From: Paralichthys olivaceus
Taxonomy: Eukaryota > Chordata > Actinopteri > Pleuronectiformes > Paralichthyidae
Assembly (NCBI RefSeq): GCF_024713975.1
Contig: NC_091094.1
Coordinates: 26,436,501 to 26,500,500, forward strand
Reading direction: 5' to 3'
DNA length: 64,000 nucleotides
This document shows, piece after piece, positions 36,940 through 51,700 of this stretch (position 1 is its first letter; every line of letters starts with the position of its first letter). Position numbers and translations under genes: made by a program. The notes beneath the pieces were generated by a model. It was not told the DNA's origin. It saw nothing but the letters and a program-made list of their open reading frames with translations, and searched no databases.

Positions 36940-37530
36940 CGACGTGTTCTACCGTTGGACAGAAACCGTCCCTGTCTCGTACTAGGACCGGCTGCTGTTA
37001 ACAGACAGTGGGAGCTAACATGCTAGCTGGCTCCAGCAATCAGCCAACGTGACTGAGCATTTAAGCAGCGCCGCATCTTATCCGGACACTTTCGACCTCG
37101 GCCGAGTCTCACTTCACGCAGCGGGGCAACTCATGACGAGGGGCTCAGCCCGGAGCTCCCCTCTCTCCGCCCGGGACGTCAGAGAACCACTCCTTACAAC
37201 ATGCTCTAGCTAACCGTACCGTGCTAGCAGCTAGTTAGCAGCACGTTCCAGCATGGTTGGGCAGAAAAGCGAACGTCGGTTCCAAGTGGAGCAGCCGCTT
37301 CTTCTTCTACAAAATAGCAGCCGCTGTCACTGTAAGCTCTTTTAAGTGATATCCGTCCAAGCATTAAGGTGTGATGTTGAAGAAACGTGTGATTAATCCA
37401 GGCTACCCACCTGTCTGCCATGTCAATGCTCCTCCACCCTCTGACTGCTGCTTCTTCGTGGATTGTGGGCACAGCGAGAGGCGCAGTACAGCCCCCTGCT
37501 GTTTAGGAGGATACACTACAGCAGTGCGCC
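36940..37530. promoter_or_regulatory. Candidate CpG-rich promoter, possibly for the let-7 primary transcript
   Basis: A short CpG-rich block (densest at about 37060-37200, with a CRE-like GACGTCA) stands out in AT-rich DNA, about 2 kb upstream of let-7a on the miRNA strand. On the minus strand there is a good donor-like GACAG/GTGGGTA with the exon end at 37411, which would suit a short non-coding first exon at about 37411-37530. No protein-coding gene starts here on either strand. Which strand it drives is an inference from the position of let-7. Confidence 0.4.
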
Positions 37531-37829
37531 GTGATGAATGGAGATTTACTGTAAAGAATAAAACGCTGTTCCACGTGTCACCCTGGTTATATTAATGTTT
37601 ATAGTATATTGATTGAATGTAACACTACACCTTGTCAGTCAGTAATGCCTTGTATTTATTGGATATTTTAAATATGGTGTATACTATTTCTAATTTCATT
37701 TTAATTGTCTTTTCATTGTTGTGCTGCTCTGTCAATTGTGAATTTCCTCTACCGAGGATCACTAAAGGTACATGTTGACTTATGTTACATAAAGTCTGTG
37801 GTATAGATTCACCTGTACGCGGTCTGTAG

Positions 37830-38060
37830 TGTTGACCACTCGAAGCACTTTACATTCCATTCCTCCATTCACACACAAACTCCTACATTGCATCTATGTG
37901 CGGCATACACACATCACTTACACACTGCAGTCAGCCATTTGGAGTTCAGTGTCTCGCCCAAAGACGGCACACAGAATGGAGGAGCCAGGGATCGAACCAC
38001 AAACCCTCTGGTTCATGGATGACCTATTCTACTTCCTAAACCACAGCCACCCAAGTGGTC
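37830..38060 (-). repeat. tRNA-derived SINE-like repeat, inverted copy
   Basis: Read on the minus strand it starts with a tRNA-like head including GGTTCGATCCC, and ends near AAAGTGCTTCGAGTGGTCAAC, the same tail as the plus-strand copies. Confidence 0.6.
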
Positions 38061-39610
38061 ATGGTCAATGGATCTATTTTCAAGATCAAAAAGCATAACA
38101 GGGGAGATTTGTCGTCCACAGTGACGTTAACTGTGAGTTAAGAAATTCAAGCGATTTGCTCTGGTCAGTCTCAGCTCTCAGGCCCTGGATGTCTGGTGTG
38201 GAACAAAGCGGTGTCCCTCAACCCTGAATGCTGAGGAAGGCTTCCGTTGTTGGTTTTGAGGCATACTAAATCTCCTTGGACACTTAAAGGGATAATAAAA
38301 AGTAATTTGAATGGGGCTGGTTACATTCAGACAATCTATCTAGTTTTAAAACTCATTACATCATTATCATCTATCATCCTCCATTACACTGTTCATATCG
38401 TAACTGTCAGAGTTTCTATTCTCAGATGTTCCATCAAGTTTTGATCGCTGGTGACTTTAACACATATTACATCAACAATATACATGAGAGCTTTACAGAA
38501 CTTTTAAATACTAAAGGACTTTTTCAGAAAACAAGTCAAACACTCAATTGTCCACATCCTGGAATGGAAATCAAACAATTCACACAAACTTTCTGAGTTT
38601 AGCTTTTCGTCCTAATTTGCTAATCCAAGTTACGATTTTTGAAAAACAAGATGTTATCTTAAAAGTCAAAGTAGGAAGCTGAACTATTGAGTCAGGGTGA
38701 AGACGACAAAGACACAGTTGTGCAGTCAGTTGTGTTTAATTGTGTAAGACGTAGGCCACTGTAACAATGAAAAATAGTGCTTGTTGAAAGGTCTCCACAC
38801 TATGTCTCATGTGCTTCGTAATAATATAATTTTTTACCATTATAATAGTCATCAGTGCTCCACGTTCAGCGTGCGTCAGCAGAACCACGTTACACTGAAT
38901 CCATGAATAAGATGGGTGAGGAGAGAGGCAGCTCACACACATGCACCAACGCAAGTGCACTGAGGCAGACATTTTGCTAAATGCAGTAGTGGAGGCAGAT
39001 TGATGTTTTACAAATGCACGTACAACAGTGAGAGGTTTCTCCGGTGCACACAGTATTAAGGACATGTGTTTGATTTGGAGAGCAGATGCAGTGTGGCCTG
39101 GTGTGTTTGCATTGCCATAACAATAGCCACAGTTTGCATCTGACTAAAAAAAGCTTGCGGCTTACATTCTACAGGAACAAAGCAGCTTGTCATCAGGGTA
39201 TAGTTATTCAACTAGTCTCTGCATTTCAAAAAGGATCTGAATAAATAAGACACATCGTAGCATCTGCACAGTGTAAAAACATGTTTTGGTTTAAATAAGA
39301 CCCCCCTCCCCCCCCCCCAGTAGCATTTAAGCAGTAACAGCTTAGTTACACATTTAGACAACATTTACATTAATATCACGAGAATGCCTCGGTCATTTCC
39401 TATCCACTAACAAACAGGTACACAAATATTACAAGAGAATAGACGACAAACTTTCAAACTGAGCACAGTGGCACATTAACGGAGGATGGCAGTGCTTTGA
39501 GTTTAACAAGCGCTTCAAAGAACAACAAAATCAGCAGAATCTGATGCAAGGAACTGGCTTCAAATACAATAATGCCCAAAGATGAGGAATTCTCCCTCTT
39601 GACTGACCCA
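38061..39610. other. ptpdc1 3' UTR and downstream flank
   Basis: ATTAAA on the minus strand at 38735-38740 would give a 3' UTR of about 870 nt. A poly-C run is at about 39302-39319. No other gene was seen. Confidence 0.5.
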
Positions 39611-39721
39611 TCACACTTCGTTCACCTCCGCAGCTTTGTCCCGCAGCTCGTGAAGAATGGGAGTCAGGATTGCTTTAAGTGTCGTGTATAAAGACTCATT
39701 CTTCTCTGAGGCAGGGTCAAT
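39611..39721 (-). CDS. ptpdc1: ptpdc1 exon 9 (C-terminus and stop)
   Basis: Acceptor ATCTCCAG, then 36 codons (IDPASEKNESLYTTLKAIL to AAEVNEV) and TGA at 39611-39613. SLYTTLKAIL corresponds to TVYNTLKKIF in the human C-terminus. Confidence 0.92.
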   Translation of the reverse strand: MDPASEKNESLYTTLKAILTPILHELRDKAAEVNEV

Positions 39722-42700
39722 CTGGAGATCAATAAATAAATAAACACATTCATGCAATACAAATATGCCCCTTGAGATAATAAATATACAGCATCTTATG
39801 AAACTCACCTTGGTAAACACTTTGATTGTTTGCTTGAGGAAACTGGTCTCCACCTCTTCAGGCATTGGCAGGAGATGAGCAGCACAGTTGAGGATGCAGA
39901 GTAAAGTGAGCCGGTGACCCTGTGATCAGTGAAGGAACATTTTCACAGTCAATTTACAAACAATAACAGTATCACATAAAATATATGAATAAAAAACTGT
40001 TTTCACAGTCCATGATAAATCATGGCAGCATCACACAGCGTATTATATTTCTCGTGGCTTGGCAAATGTAAGAGCTGACTATAGACCATCAGACCATATT
40101 CAAAACTTTTTACAGGTAAATGTAAAAAATATAGTCCTGTGTTTGTTGTCTCCACACAAGTTAAAGGTTCAGTATGAAATGGATCTTTTGGGACAAATTG
40201 AATATAAAATAATCTTCATGATGTTTTCACTAGTGTGTTTCATCAGAATTGTATGGATTGTTGTTTTCTTTACCCTAGAATGGGCCCTGTACATTTAAAT
40301 ACTTTATATTTAGATCCTATCTGCAGGCCATGTTTTTAAGACTAGATTTTATGAAAACTGAAGCTACCACAGGTTATCTTACATGTTTGGAAGGGGAGGG
40401 TGAGGTGAGGGTTGTTCAGCTGCAACATGCAACTTCACCACTAGATGTCACTAAATTCTACACACTGTACCTTTAAGTGCAAAGCGAAAACACTTTGTAC
40501 TTTGTATAACTGGCTGAATAATGTTCAGAGGTTGAGGCTGTTTTTTTGTGTGATTATATGAATATCCGCAGGTTAACGTGGTCGTGGTGTATGTTGGCTT
40601 TACAGAACACAACTGTATCTCATCTGTGGTTAGGAATACGCAACAAAATCACTTTGATTAAGGTTAGAGACAGAAGGTTTCATTTGGTTCAAATAAATAA
40701 CGAAGCTGTTCTCATGTACATGTTTTATACAACAGTGAGGGGGCAAATAATTGATATTCGCTTTACATTCCTGTACATGTGACGTTTCCCATCATTTAAC
40801 TGTAGCAACTTTGAACTTCAGCAGATTACTTTTCATAATTTTCAGTTTTATACAATACTGCAGTTGAAAATATATTCCAAGCCTTACTGCCCCTTTGTCC
40901 CAATTAAAAAATATGAAACAACTGTTCCTCATACGAGAATAATACTAAATAAATCCACATCTAGTATATGTTTGATCAATATGCTCATATGGTCAATATG
41001 CTGCTAGATGACATAACATGCTGAAAATATCTTTGACATCATCACGTTGTATGTGCACCCTGCCCCATGTCAGTAGATTTCAGACTTTTTCTATTCTCCT
41101 TTCTCTGTGCTCATATATACAGTCAGTATTTTATATAAATTAATTTCCCAATAGAGCTGTTCTCATGTACATGGTGTTGTTGTGTGGAAATTCATTAATT
41201 TCATGACTGCAATGCAAAATCCCAGATTTTAGAACCACAGTGTTGTCTGATAAAATCACAACACACATAAGTTAATTGGCTGGGATTTTTGGATGTATTC
41301 ACATGCAAAATGATAACTCAGAGAGGAAGTCAGAAGTGAAACATTTTCTGTCTTTATTTCTCTGTCACCATGCGCAGCCTCTACAAACTCCTGCTCAGCC
41401 TCTCTGACACTCACTGAACAGAGTGGGGTGATAGTGGTGCCTGTCTTTGATGGGAAGTAGCTAAGGTTTGTCCAGAAAGTTGGAAAAGTTGGTTTATCTA
41501 GTGACAAATGTGTCTCCTGCTGATTTAATAGAAACTATTGCCACCAATTGATTTTGGAAGAGCAACAGCCAATGAGGGAACTCTAACACTCAGCCGACCG
41601 ATCAAAGGTGACAGTCAGTCATGTATGGTTGTGTTTATAGATTTGGCCCCACTGCTGTGGTCCAGTCAAATGAGCAGAAGTGAGTTGATTGAAAATGGCA
41701 GCATGCAGATTGAAATGTTAATGTACTGTTGTTGGACAGTGAAACTGTGAACAGATGTGCTGTTGTCAGTAGCTTTGAAATACAGACACAAGATAGTTTG
41801 TTCAAACACTTTTTTACAAAACTGTCTAAATCTTTATCAGATGTCTTCTGAACTGGTGTATTGGATTGTATTAGATTATTATTCTCTCGGTATAAACTAC
41901 CTTTAAAGAATAACAATTAAAACTGCAAAATATTCAGGATTATTTTTTTTTTTCCACAATCAGGTTTTACAACACTGAGTTATACAGCTGGCTGAAACCA
42001 CAGTGTGTCAGGTGAATGTTGTCAGTGATGCTGTACCTTTTCCAGAGAGTCAAGGGCGTTCTGTGGGTTTACCTTCTTCCCACTAAGAGCTTTTATATCC
42101 TCACTGCTGATGACAGGATCCTTAAGCTGCTCCAGCCACGACCACATCAGACCGGAGAGGACCAGAGGATCTGTCTCCATGCACAGCCTCTCCCATGCCC
42201 CCTCTCTGGAGTTCAGCTCTGTCTGCAGATCACAGGAGAGAGCAGTGTGACAGTGGGCTGACTCAAACAATACAGCTTTTAATTAGGGATAACATTATAT
42301 CACATCACATTGTATCAGTGTTACAGTCGCTTCTGGTCGCTTTCTTATATTTTCCAACTTTTTGTCTTTTATCCTTTGTCATATTGGATTAACTAAATAT
42401 CCAATGTACAGCACGCACAATATTGTATATATTTCATATTTTCTTTTATATTTTTATATGCTATATTTCTACCTTTTACTTGGAGCAATTGTAACAAACA
42501 CAATTCCCCCCTGGGATCAATAAAGAAATTCTGATTCTGACTCTGACTTCTGATTATATTATAGTTCTGAGGAGGGCTGGGCAAATAACCAAAAATGTAA
42601 TGAAACCGACATTTATAACCTCAAACAGACTAAATCTTGCTCAAGTCAATTCCGGTCAATTAATACTTTCCCCAATGCATGCATTCACAAACTGTCCGGT

Positions 42701-45700
42701 CTCCACTACGTTTTGCAGCAGTGGAACATGTACCTTGTACCATGCAAATACCCTACTGCATGTCCTCCCTCCTCACTATCCTGCTGATCTGCACTCACTT
42801 TACATGTTAACAATACACACTATCACTAATCAGAAGTTATTGGGACATGTAAATAAAATATCACATACACAACTCTATTAGGGATTTTTTTTTTTTTTAT
42901 CCTTACACAATAGTCCAACATTAAATATGAGCTCTGAATCTTAAATCCTCTTTTGCAGTTTTGGAGACCAGGGGGAGTTTGTCTCTTCTTCTTTTGGGTT
43001 ATATGGAGAACAACAGGGTACTCATTTCCCTGAACTACTGGTTGGTGTCTAAAAGGAATCATGTGAAGCCCTGGATGTTACAGATTCACCGTTATTTTCA
43101 CTAATCAAAAGTGTGGTGGCGATGATATCATACTGCGTCACGCTGGTGGTGCAGCTTCACATAACTCACACCACAGATCTCATATTCAACTCTTAGAGCT
43201 CTGACTGGTTTACTGAGTGAGATGAAGTCTTCTCAGTGGCTCAATATTGTGCTGCAATCAATGCAGGACTAATACAGTGTACCCTCAAACTGCAGATAGG
43301 TAGATTGGCATCATACCAATAAACAATACTTTCCAGTCAAACAGTACAGTAAAGTTTTCTATTGCTTTATTTTACTGTGTGGTGTATTTGTTACGGAGGA
43401 GCCTACCTGCCACTGTGAGACCTTGGAGGTAAGATCTTTGTCCATCACTTGCACGGCCAGGACTTTGGCCACCAGCAGGCGTCTGCTCTCTGGGGCCAGC
43501 TCAGTCTGGAGGGTGATGAAGGGACCCTCTGTGACAATCCCTCTCTCTGCTCCACCAGCTGATGCTTCCACATCTGGCTGCTCCTCACTGGTTCCACCTC
43601 TGTTTAGGGTTGATAAGGCTGGCAGTGTGGCGTTACGCTGGGATTTTCGTCCCTGCTCTATAAGATCTAAAGAGGTAGCCCTCTGAAGCCCCTTATGTAA
43701 CTGCTTTTTTAAAAAGGGAGACCAAGTGTCTTGCTTTGATTCTGTATTTGGGTCCTGAAAGCTGATAATGTCCTGAGGAGAAAGTTTGCACAGTCTAGAA
43801 GATTTTAAGGCTGCAAGGCTGCTTTGAGAAAAGGAATGTTTGAGCAGGTAGTTGAATGGGCTGATGTTCTTCAGATTTCCTAAATAGTGCTTCTGTGGTG
43901 GGAGTTTGTGAAGGACACTATCACTGTAGCTGAGGCTCCTGCTGTCAGACAAAGATCTTAGAGGACTTTCTACATTCTGCTGCGTCCACAGAGACTCCAG
44001 GTCATTATCACTGGTGAGAGGCTGATCATGCGAGGGTCTGGACTCCAGAGCTGATGAGCTTAGAGGATGAGATAAACAAGGTGGGACAGGAATCCCTTTC
44101 CCTCTCATCTCCTTCCCCAGCTGCTGAAGGGCCTGCTGGGACACAGTCTTCTCCACCTCTGCTGTGAGGTCAGGGATCTCCAGCCACCTCTGCTCGATCA
44201 CTGCTTGTCTGTTGGCCGCGATGTCGAGGAGGAGCCTGCACACCACCTGGACAATTTTTGGCACGTTCTTCATCTGCCGAGCCTCATAGCCGTGCAGCAG
44301 GTGGCGCTGCCTGGTGAGGTATTGGGACAAAGTGACGGCGCTCGCTCTGGGTTCTGCACAGGAGAAGATGCTTCTGAGGGGGACCAGGAACTGGGCAAAC
44401 TCCCTGACACACAGCAGCTGCCCTCTGGTCTGGATGGAGTTGGGTCTCTTGGCTCGCATAAACAGGATGGCTTGGTCAGCACTCATCCGAGATGTGAAGA
44501 CCAAATAACAGGCCAACAGTACTCCTGTACAAGGAGAAGTAAACCGTTGTTGTACAACACAACACAACCAACCAGTTAAATTGCAGTTTAGTCCACAAAG
44601 TGAAGACATTAAGTGTATTTTGCCATAAGTGTATGAATTCTTCAGTTACAACCAAAAACATGTGTAGTGATGTCAAACTGACCGTTGATCACCTAATTCT
44701 AATCACTTTATATTCTAATATGCCTATAATTAATTATAATTGATTATTTTATCAGTGCTTCCCACATAATTCATTGAAGCGGGGGTGCACGTGAATTCGC
44801 ACATCACTCTCACACGTAGTAGATTCCGACTGACAGGTACACAGACTAAAGAGTGAAAGAGAAATTCTTGTGTATGAGAGCTGCATTAAATACTGCAACT
44901 GCAGCTGACACTGAGGTCAGACTGTCTGCGTGGACAGTCAAAAGCTTTATGTACAATAGCGTGCATGTGGCAAATAGCGCTGCACACACCTAAACAATCC
45001 AGCAATGGATAAAAAAAAAAACTTCTCTGCAATCTATTTGTTATTATGAGAAGTGTAAAACACATGAAAACATAATGCTCAGGCCACAGCTGTCACCTGC
45101 ACAGACACATACAATAATACAAAACTTATAATATAATATATAATATATAATATACATATATAAACTTATGATATTGTAATTGGCATAAATGAGGATTTGA
45201 CTGTTGGGACTACGAACCTGTTCTTCCCAGACCAGCATGGCAGTGAACTGCCATTTTCCCTTCTTGGACGGCAAATGACATGACTTTCACCATGTCAAGG
45301 ATCGTAGTCAGAGACGCCACACCATAGTCCTTCCAGCCAAAGTTGTAGTAATAGACTGAAACACACAACAGAGATTTTAGTTTAAAGTTAAAGCTTTTTG
45401 TCATTCAGTTATAAAATGTTTTACTCATCGTAGCAGTGTAATGATAACACTGTTGGACTCACAAAGGACAGTTCAAAATCAGGATTATAATTGAAGCAGC
45501 AAGAACAGAGATCATCTTTTTCATTCTGTAAATGTTTCTTTCTTGACAAAACCAGGTGCCTACATTACCCACAATGCCACCTGATGCTCACATTGATGAG
45601 ATCACAGACTTCTTCTCTAATAACATCATTTCACAAAGCTCTTTCAGGAGAGACATCGTTCACCTAAAATAAGCTCTTTTGCAGTATTTCCTGATTTATT

Positions 45701-48700
45701 AAATCATAATAAAATCATAATATTTTAACTTTGAGCAGAAGAGGTGGCGACTGAGATAATACATGTTAAAGTGAATTTACCAAGTGCTGCTGCAGCCTTT
45801 TAACTTCATCCGACAGCATTCAGTTCAGATTTATGTGACTCACGTAAAATGACTCTTGATTATTCAAAAGACTTGTTTGAGGTGAGCTCTGCTAATTTGT
45901 TTGTTCATAAAACTGAAGAATGAAGTGTGATAAAGTAACAAGCCAGTGTTTAAAGTGCAGTCTTGTCTTTTTGTGTCAAAGAAAAGACAACACCAGGCAA
46001 CAGGCAGCTGACTCTTTGAAGAGGTGTAAAAATCTCCAGAGAGCTTGTTAGGGAGAGGAATTTAGATTGCAGCCCTCCTCAGACCTCACAGACGTGGAAT
46101 CTGTCAGTAATTACTTGGTTACTGGAGACCACATCATGTTGAAGGCAAAACACAATATCTTTGGTAATGAGGAAAATAAAATCTATGCATCTTACACCAC
46201 AATTCTTTAGTCCTCGTTCAAAATATGGAAAGGGCTCATTCACAATATCATTTCAGGTCTCAGATAATATAATATATATATATGATATAAGTAATATTTG
46301 TCCTCACTAATATGTAAATCTGTTGCTAGGAAACATCTCCAGCAGCATCCAAAGCAGTTGACAATGTAAACACAGAATCCACTGTGGCAGACGCTGTGAC
46401 AATCTTTTCCATACAAGAATAGAACTGGTATTCAATGACAAACATTCAGTTCAGAGTGAGAAGGAACACTGTCAGTCTACCACCTCAAGGACACGATTAG
46501 GCATGAGGCTAGCTTGTTAGTTGATTCAGTTTCTTCTCACTGGTCCAGCCCTGGGACTCTGCAACTTCACAGGCTCTTAAATCAGATAAAACAATCAATA
46601 TACCTTCCAGCCAGATGTTGTAAGAATGTAATATTCTGTCCATGATGCTTATGTAAGCTTGACTCCTCCTAACTGCCAAAATCTTTGCCTGTGATGATGG
46701 AGGGTGAAGTTACACTAAAGACAGTCCTTTGTCTCCATGTAACACATCAGTCTCAACACACACACAATCATACCTGATCCCTGACCAGGTCAATCACTGA
46801 ATGACCTGAATGAGCGAGGGTGGTCATTAATTAAAGGTCAGCTGTTTGCTCGCTAGCTGTTGCTGCTAACTGATGAGGTGCAGACGTTCCTATTCTTCTG
46901 ATGTTTTCTACAGTTACCAAGGGGCTTTACCACCATTGTTTGGATCTGAGCAGAACAGATTTGAGTGTACCTCGGGAAAACCAAGATGCATCCAACAGAA
47001 ATGTGCATATGTAGTTAAATGTACTTAAATCTTGTACAGATTATATTAAGATATGAGATATTTGAGAGAAAGGGGTTAAACTGTTGTCTACTTATCAATA
47101 TTTCATGTACTCTTACGTTATGGAGAAGAAAATACCAGTCAAATCTACATCAGGCAGTAGGTAGAAACTATGTTCAGTAACATGCAACCCTTTAAATATA
47201 GTGATGTATTTTGGTTTAAAAGAGACAAGTTAAAATATCTGTAGTTCCAATTAATGAACAGAAGGTGTAACAGGCTGCAAGAGCTCCATCCTTTCTTTTT
47301 TTTTAGAGGAATAAATGCATGAGCTTTCTTAATAATTACAATACAAAGTTATTACATCCCTGTGATCATATGAAATCAACACACCCAGGACTTTGTTCTT
47401 TTCATTCAGTCACCTACCAGGTCTCTAGGTCACACTGAATATGCATATACAGCAGGTTTGTATCCTGTTTGAGAGTTAACAGTGTGTTGGTGAGACTCAC
47501 TTCCGGCCTCCATGAAAGTCTCAGGTCGATAAGTGAAACCGCTCTCCTGCTCCAGGGGGTTCCCACAGCTGGCGTGTTCTCCGGGCCGCTGCAGGTTGAT
47601 GACCGTCTTCAGACCACACCTGGGTACAGCAACAAGACAGGCAGTGAACAGAGTAATAAACACAACAGCACAGACCACCACAAGTCAACAAAACACATAT
47701 ATTCACAACAACGTTGTAAGTTTTAAATTCCAACAATGTGTTAAAGAAGAAGACGCTGTACCTTTGAAACTGATCAATTACATTATATTTCTCTATGATT
47801 TCAGTGGAAGGCCTTGCCATGGCTAGCAAGTTGTCAGTAATCCTGCAAAGGGAGAAAATGATGAGTTCAACAATCCAAATCAATACTTTCATTTTATAAC
47901 AAAGCAAACATCATCACTTTCAAGAGCTCAGGTTATAAAACACCACACAGACACACACACTAAAGCTCTGTCATGTTTAATTGTTCCAGTGTAACATGAT
48001 GACAGTGTAGAGCAACAACCAGGACAAGTGTATTGACTTTTCGTGTAACTATCGATGTTGACGTCAGTGACTAACGAGTGCAGCACTGACAGCAAGAGAA
48101 ACATGAGGTGTGTGTTGGTGGTGAGACAGATAAACGTACCAGGACGAGTAGAGCCCTTTGACTGCCTGCTCCTCACTACTCCAGCGAGAGGGGTTTTCAT
48201 ATTTACAAGCTTTTCCTCCACAGGCCATGGAGCACTGCATGTGACCGGGGATGACGTGCCTCAGGGTCTCCCCCATCTTGGTGTACTTTGCAGTGGGGAC
48301 CCTCACATTGGCTGGAGAAAGAAGATACAACAAAAAACAAAGATAAGAACAATTTGACAGTATTTATCAGTACTATTTTGCGCTTTCCTTCCAACTCAAG
48401 GCATTACAAAACCCCTGACTGCTAAAACACTAGGTCATTCTTTTGTCGTTACATCTCCGGGTCTTGCGTTCAGTGGGAGGCTGAGGCTGGTTCAAGCTGA
48501 CGGCCACCATGACTCTGTGGGAGGAGGAGAGGACCTCCAGGACAGAACTGCATCTGCGCTGCAGGACCTTCAGCATTATGTCCGCGGCAGAGTGCCTGCG
48601 GTCATGCCTCCTCATGCTCGCCATCATCTCCCCAGCTAAGGAGAGCCGTCCTCTGTGCTGCTGCATTTTACAGCTGTGAGCGGCTCTGTATGAACAAAGC

Positions 48701-51700
48701 GTCCTGACTCAACAGCTCTGCGCCCAGGGTGAATCATCGCACAACAATCACCCGGTGGCAAAGAGAGGCAAATACAACAAATCGGTTCATCAGCAGCATT
48801 TGAAGTGTCACCATGACAACCATCTCCAAAGTCGTCAGTGGGAGGCGCATAGATGGAACACACAGACACGCACACAGATCTGACGTACAGCCTGTAAAAT
48901 GACTGGATGTGTTTAAAAGGCCAAACAGCTGGAGGTGTAGAGCCCTGACAACACAACGTCGACCAGTGTTTACAGTGAAACACCTTTCTCTGCTTTTGAT
49001 TGGACCAGCTACAACCAAGTGGTTTACATAACACAATCTGCCATGTGTGGAGATGTAACATTTGATTGAATAACCCGATAAACACTGTTAAAATGAAACA
49101 TGTTTGGGTTTCATTTGTCAATTATCTTTTATCCTATGGTCTAAAAAACATTGACAGTGGAGGAATCAACCAAGCCAACCAAGCAGAGTGACACTGATCA
49201 TTGTGTATGATTATTTGAACCAGCTGGATCTACGACATTTGTTTTACGTTGCATTCATTCTCACTTCAATTGTTTGCTTCTAAGACCAACAACTTGTATC
49301 CACAAAGACACAACCATATAACTGTGACATAGACATTGTGCTTGAAGCCCACTCAAAAATTCAGCAGCTATTCCAACAGAAGCGTCTCAGTGAGGAGCAG
49401 CAGCCGGCAGACACACAAACAGCAAAGATGAGAGAGGTGCTGCAGTTACACAAAGCATGAGAGGACTGGCTCCATACGTTAGGGCCACAAAAAAATCACA
49501 TTCATCACTTCTCTTCTCCTTTACCTGTTGGGATGGAATATTTTAGAAAAGTCGCGTCAGGATAATTCAAAGATTCAGATATTTGAACTCAAGAGAATAT
49601 TTTATAATATATGTCAATATAATATGACAACAGATTGTGTGTGTGTGTGTGTGTTTTATAATAATATATTAATAAGCACCAGTTTTGAAGACAGTCAGGA
49701 AATTGAACAAACATCAGGAGGGCCACATCAAACTGATTATAATCGTCCCGATGGCAGACTAAGGTATAACATAGGACACGTTCCATCACTTTCCAATAAC
49801 AACTTTAGCACATACTCTATCGACAAGGATCAACCTTTTATAATTCACAGTCATTTGTTACTGCTAAATTATTTATTTTCTCGCAAATTACATTTATTTT
49901 GATTTTATATAAATTGAAATATTTCTGTGGCCAAAGACAAATAAAATTCACTCACAAACTAAAGAGACTTTTTCATTTTGGAAAAACTAATATTCAGAAT
50001 CACATCATATTGAATTTGCTCATTTTGGAATAAAAAACAACATTAACTTAATGGTACTTACAGTGGTCAGTAAAATAAATGTTTGCTTTTTCATAGCTAC
50101 CATAAACACAATCTAAATTTGCTGTTTATTAAAAATAAAAGCATTATTTTAAAGTAATAAGTGAATAAAGACAGGAATATTTTCTAGTACAACAAGAACT
50201 TTTTTGTTAAATTCTTTTCGAACGATCCTTTTCTTCTTCTTCCTGATCCCTTCATAAAGTCTTTAGTCAGTAAACTAAATCCATCTTTCAGACTTTAAGA
50301 TTCTATTTACAGCAAACCTAACTTCAGATCACATGATGACATTTTCATGACAAAAATATCTGTTTTGTATAAAGCAGCTGTTAGGTAATAAAGTTACCTT
50401 GTGTTTATCCTTAGTGGTTGTGTCTCATTTCTAAAAATGACCAGCCAATTTTTAGCACACATTATAGAAAAAATCTGGTTTGACTTCATATAATTTTAAG
50501 TTATAACTGTACCTTCACAAAAATCATTTCAAGTCTAGAGTCGTCAGCATGAAAACGCCCAGTATCCCTTGTGTTTTTTGTGCGTTGTCCTACCTGTCTC
50601 CATCTCTGTGTTGATCTCTCTACTCGCTCCAGTCATGGAGTAAGGCCGGTCACTCAGGACGCTGACACCAGCTGCCATGGCAGGGGGGCTGAAAGGTGTG
50701 AATAAACATTGTGTCAGAGGCAAATGAAAGACAAAACAGGAGGAGAAACAAATGATCCTCCAAGCACAAGCTTTGGTTGTGCTGATAGTGCAAACAAGGT
50801 GCGCACACAAATGAGATATGAGGAGCGTGAGCGGCGTTGCCTGGCAGGACGACCCAGGGGAGAGAGGGAAACGTGCAAACTGAGCCACCAAGTCAGCAGC
50901 TTGCGTGTCACTGACCACTGCACCTCTGGGAGCAGGTGGGCGTGCTCCGGGGATGACAGCGGGAGCCGGGAGAACATCTGAGACCCACGCACGGCACGTG
51001 GAGAAGCCTCACGATGAGCACACACTGAAGTGTCCTCATCACACCCAGTTCAGTTCAACACCCAGTTCGGTAAGTAATGATTTGTCCTGTTTTCACAAGG
51101 CTGCAGCCATCAATTATTCAGGCCAACATATCCACCAGCGATTTAGAGCTATACTCCACCAATACATGTGATTTATGTAGTCTGATATCACCGTTGTGTC
51201 ACATACATCTCCCAGAGTGTCGGTTTAACTCCAGGGACCAACCGTTTCTCATGTTACACCCAGAGCAACAATGGCCCGCAGCGCTTGTGCTAACTGGTGT
51301 TGAAAGAATGAAACTGTGCACCTTCACAGCTCTCTGCCTCACTGTGGTCCATTAACAATTAAGCAGGGCCTGTTTTCTTCACCTGCTAACTTTTTGATGG
51401 CCAAACGATTCCCTGACCTTTGCTTTTCTCCTTCCTCTTTGATAAAGTCAATTAGGAAGTGTTCTGGCTAAGAGCAAGGAGTCTATATAAGACTAATGCT
51501 TTACTTTGTAACTGCTTTTTAAACTAAAATCAAAAAACGACCTGAAAGTGCTGATCAGATTTTTAGATTTTGATTTCCCTCTAATTTATATTGGCCCATT
51601 AGTAAGAAAAACAATAGTTTTTAAAATATAATTTTCTCCAATGTAATATAGTAAAAGTTCCATATGTATTGATAAAGGCATTATGCATTGTGCATGCACT

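Noticed and set aside
44205..44579. 124-codon plus-strand frame
   Set aside because: Antisense shadow of the large ptpdc1 exon.
50544..50918. 124-codon minus-strand frame over ptpdc1 exon 1a
   Set aside because: Only residues from the ATG at 50678 to the donor at 50594 are real; the rest is intron read-through.
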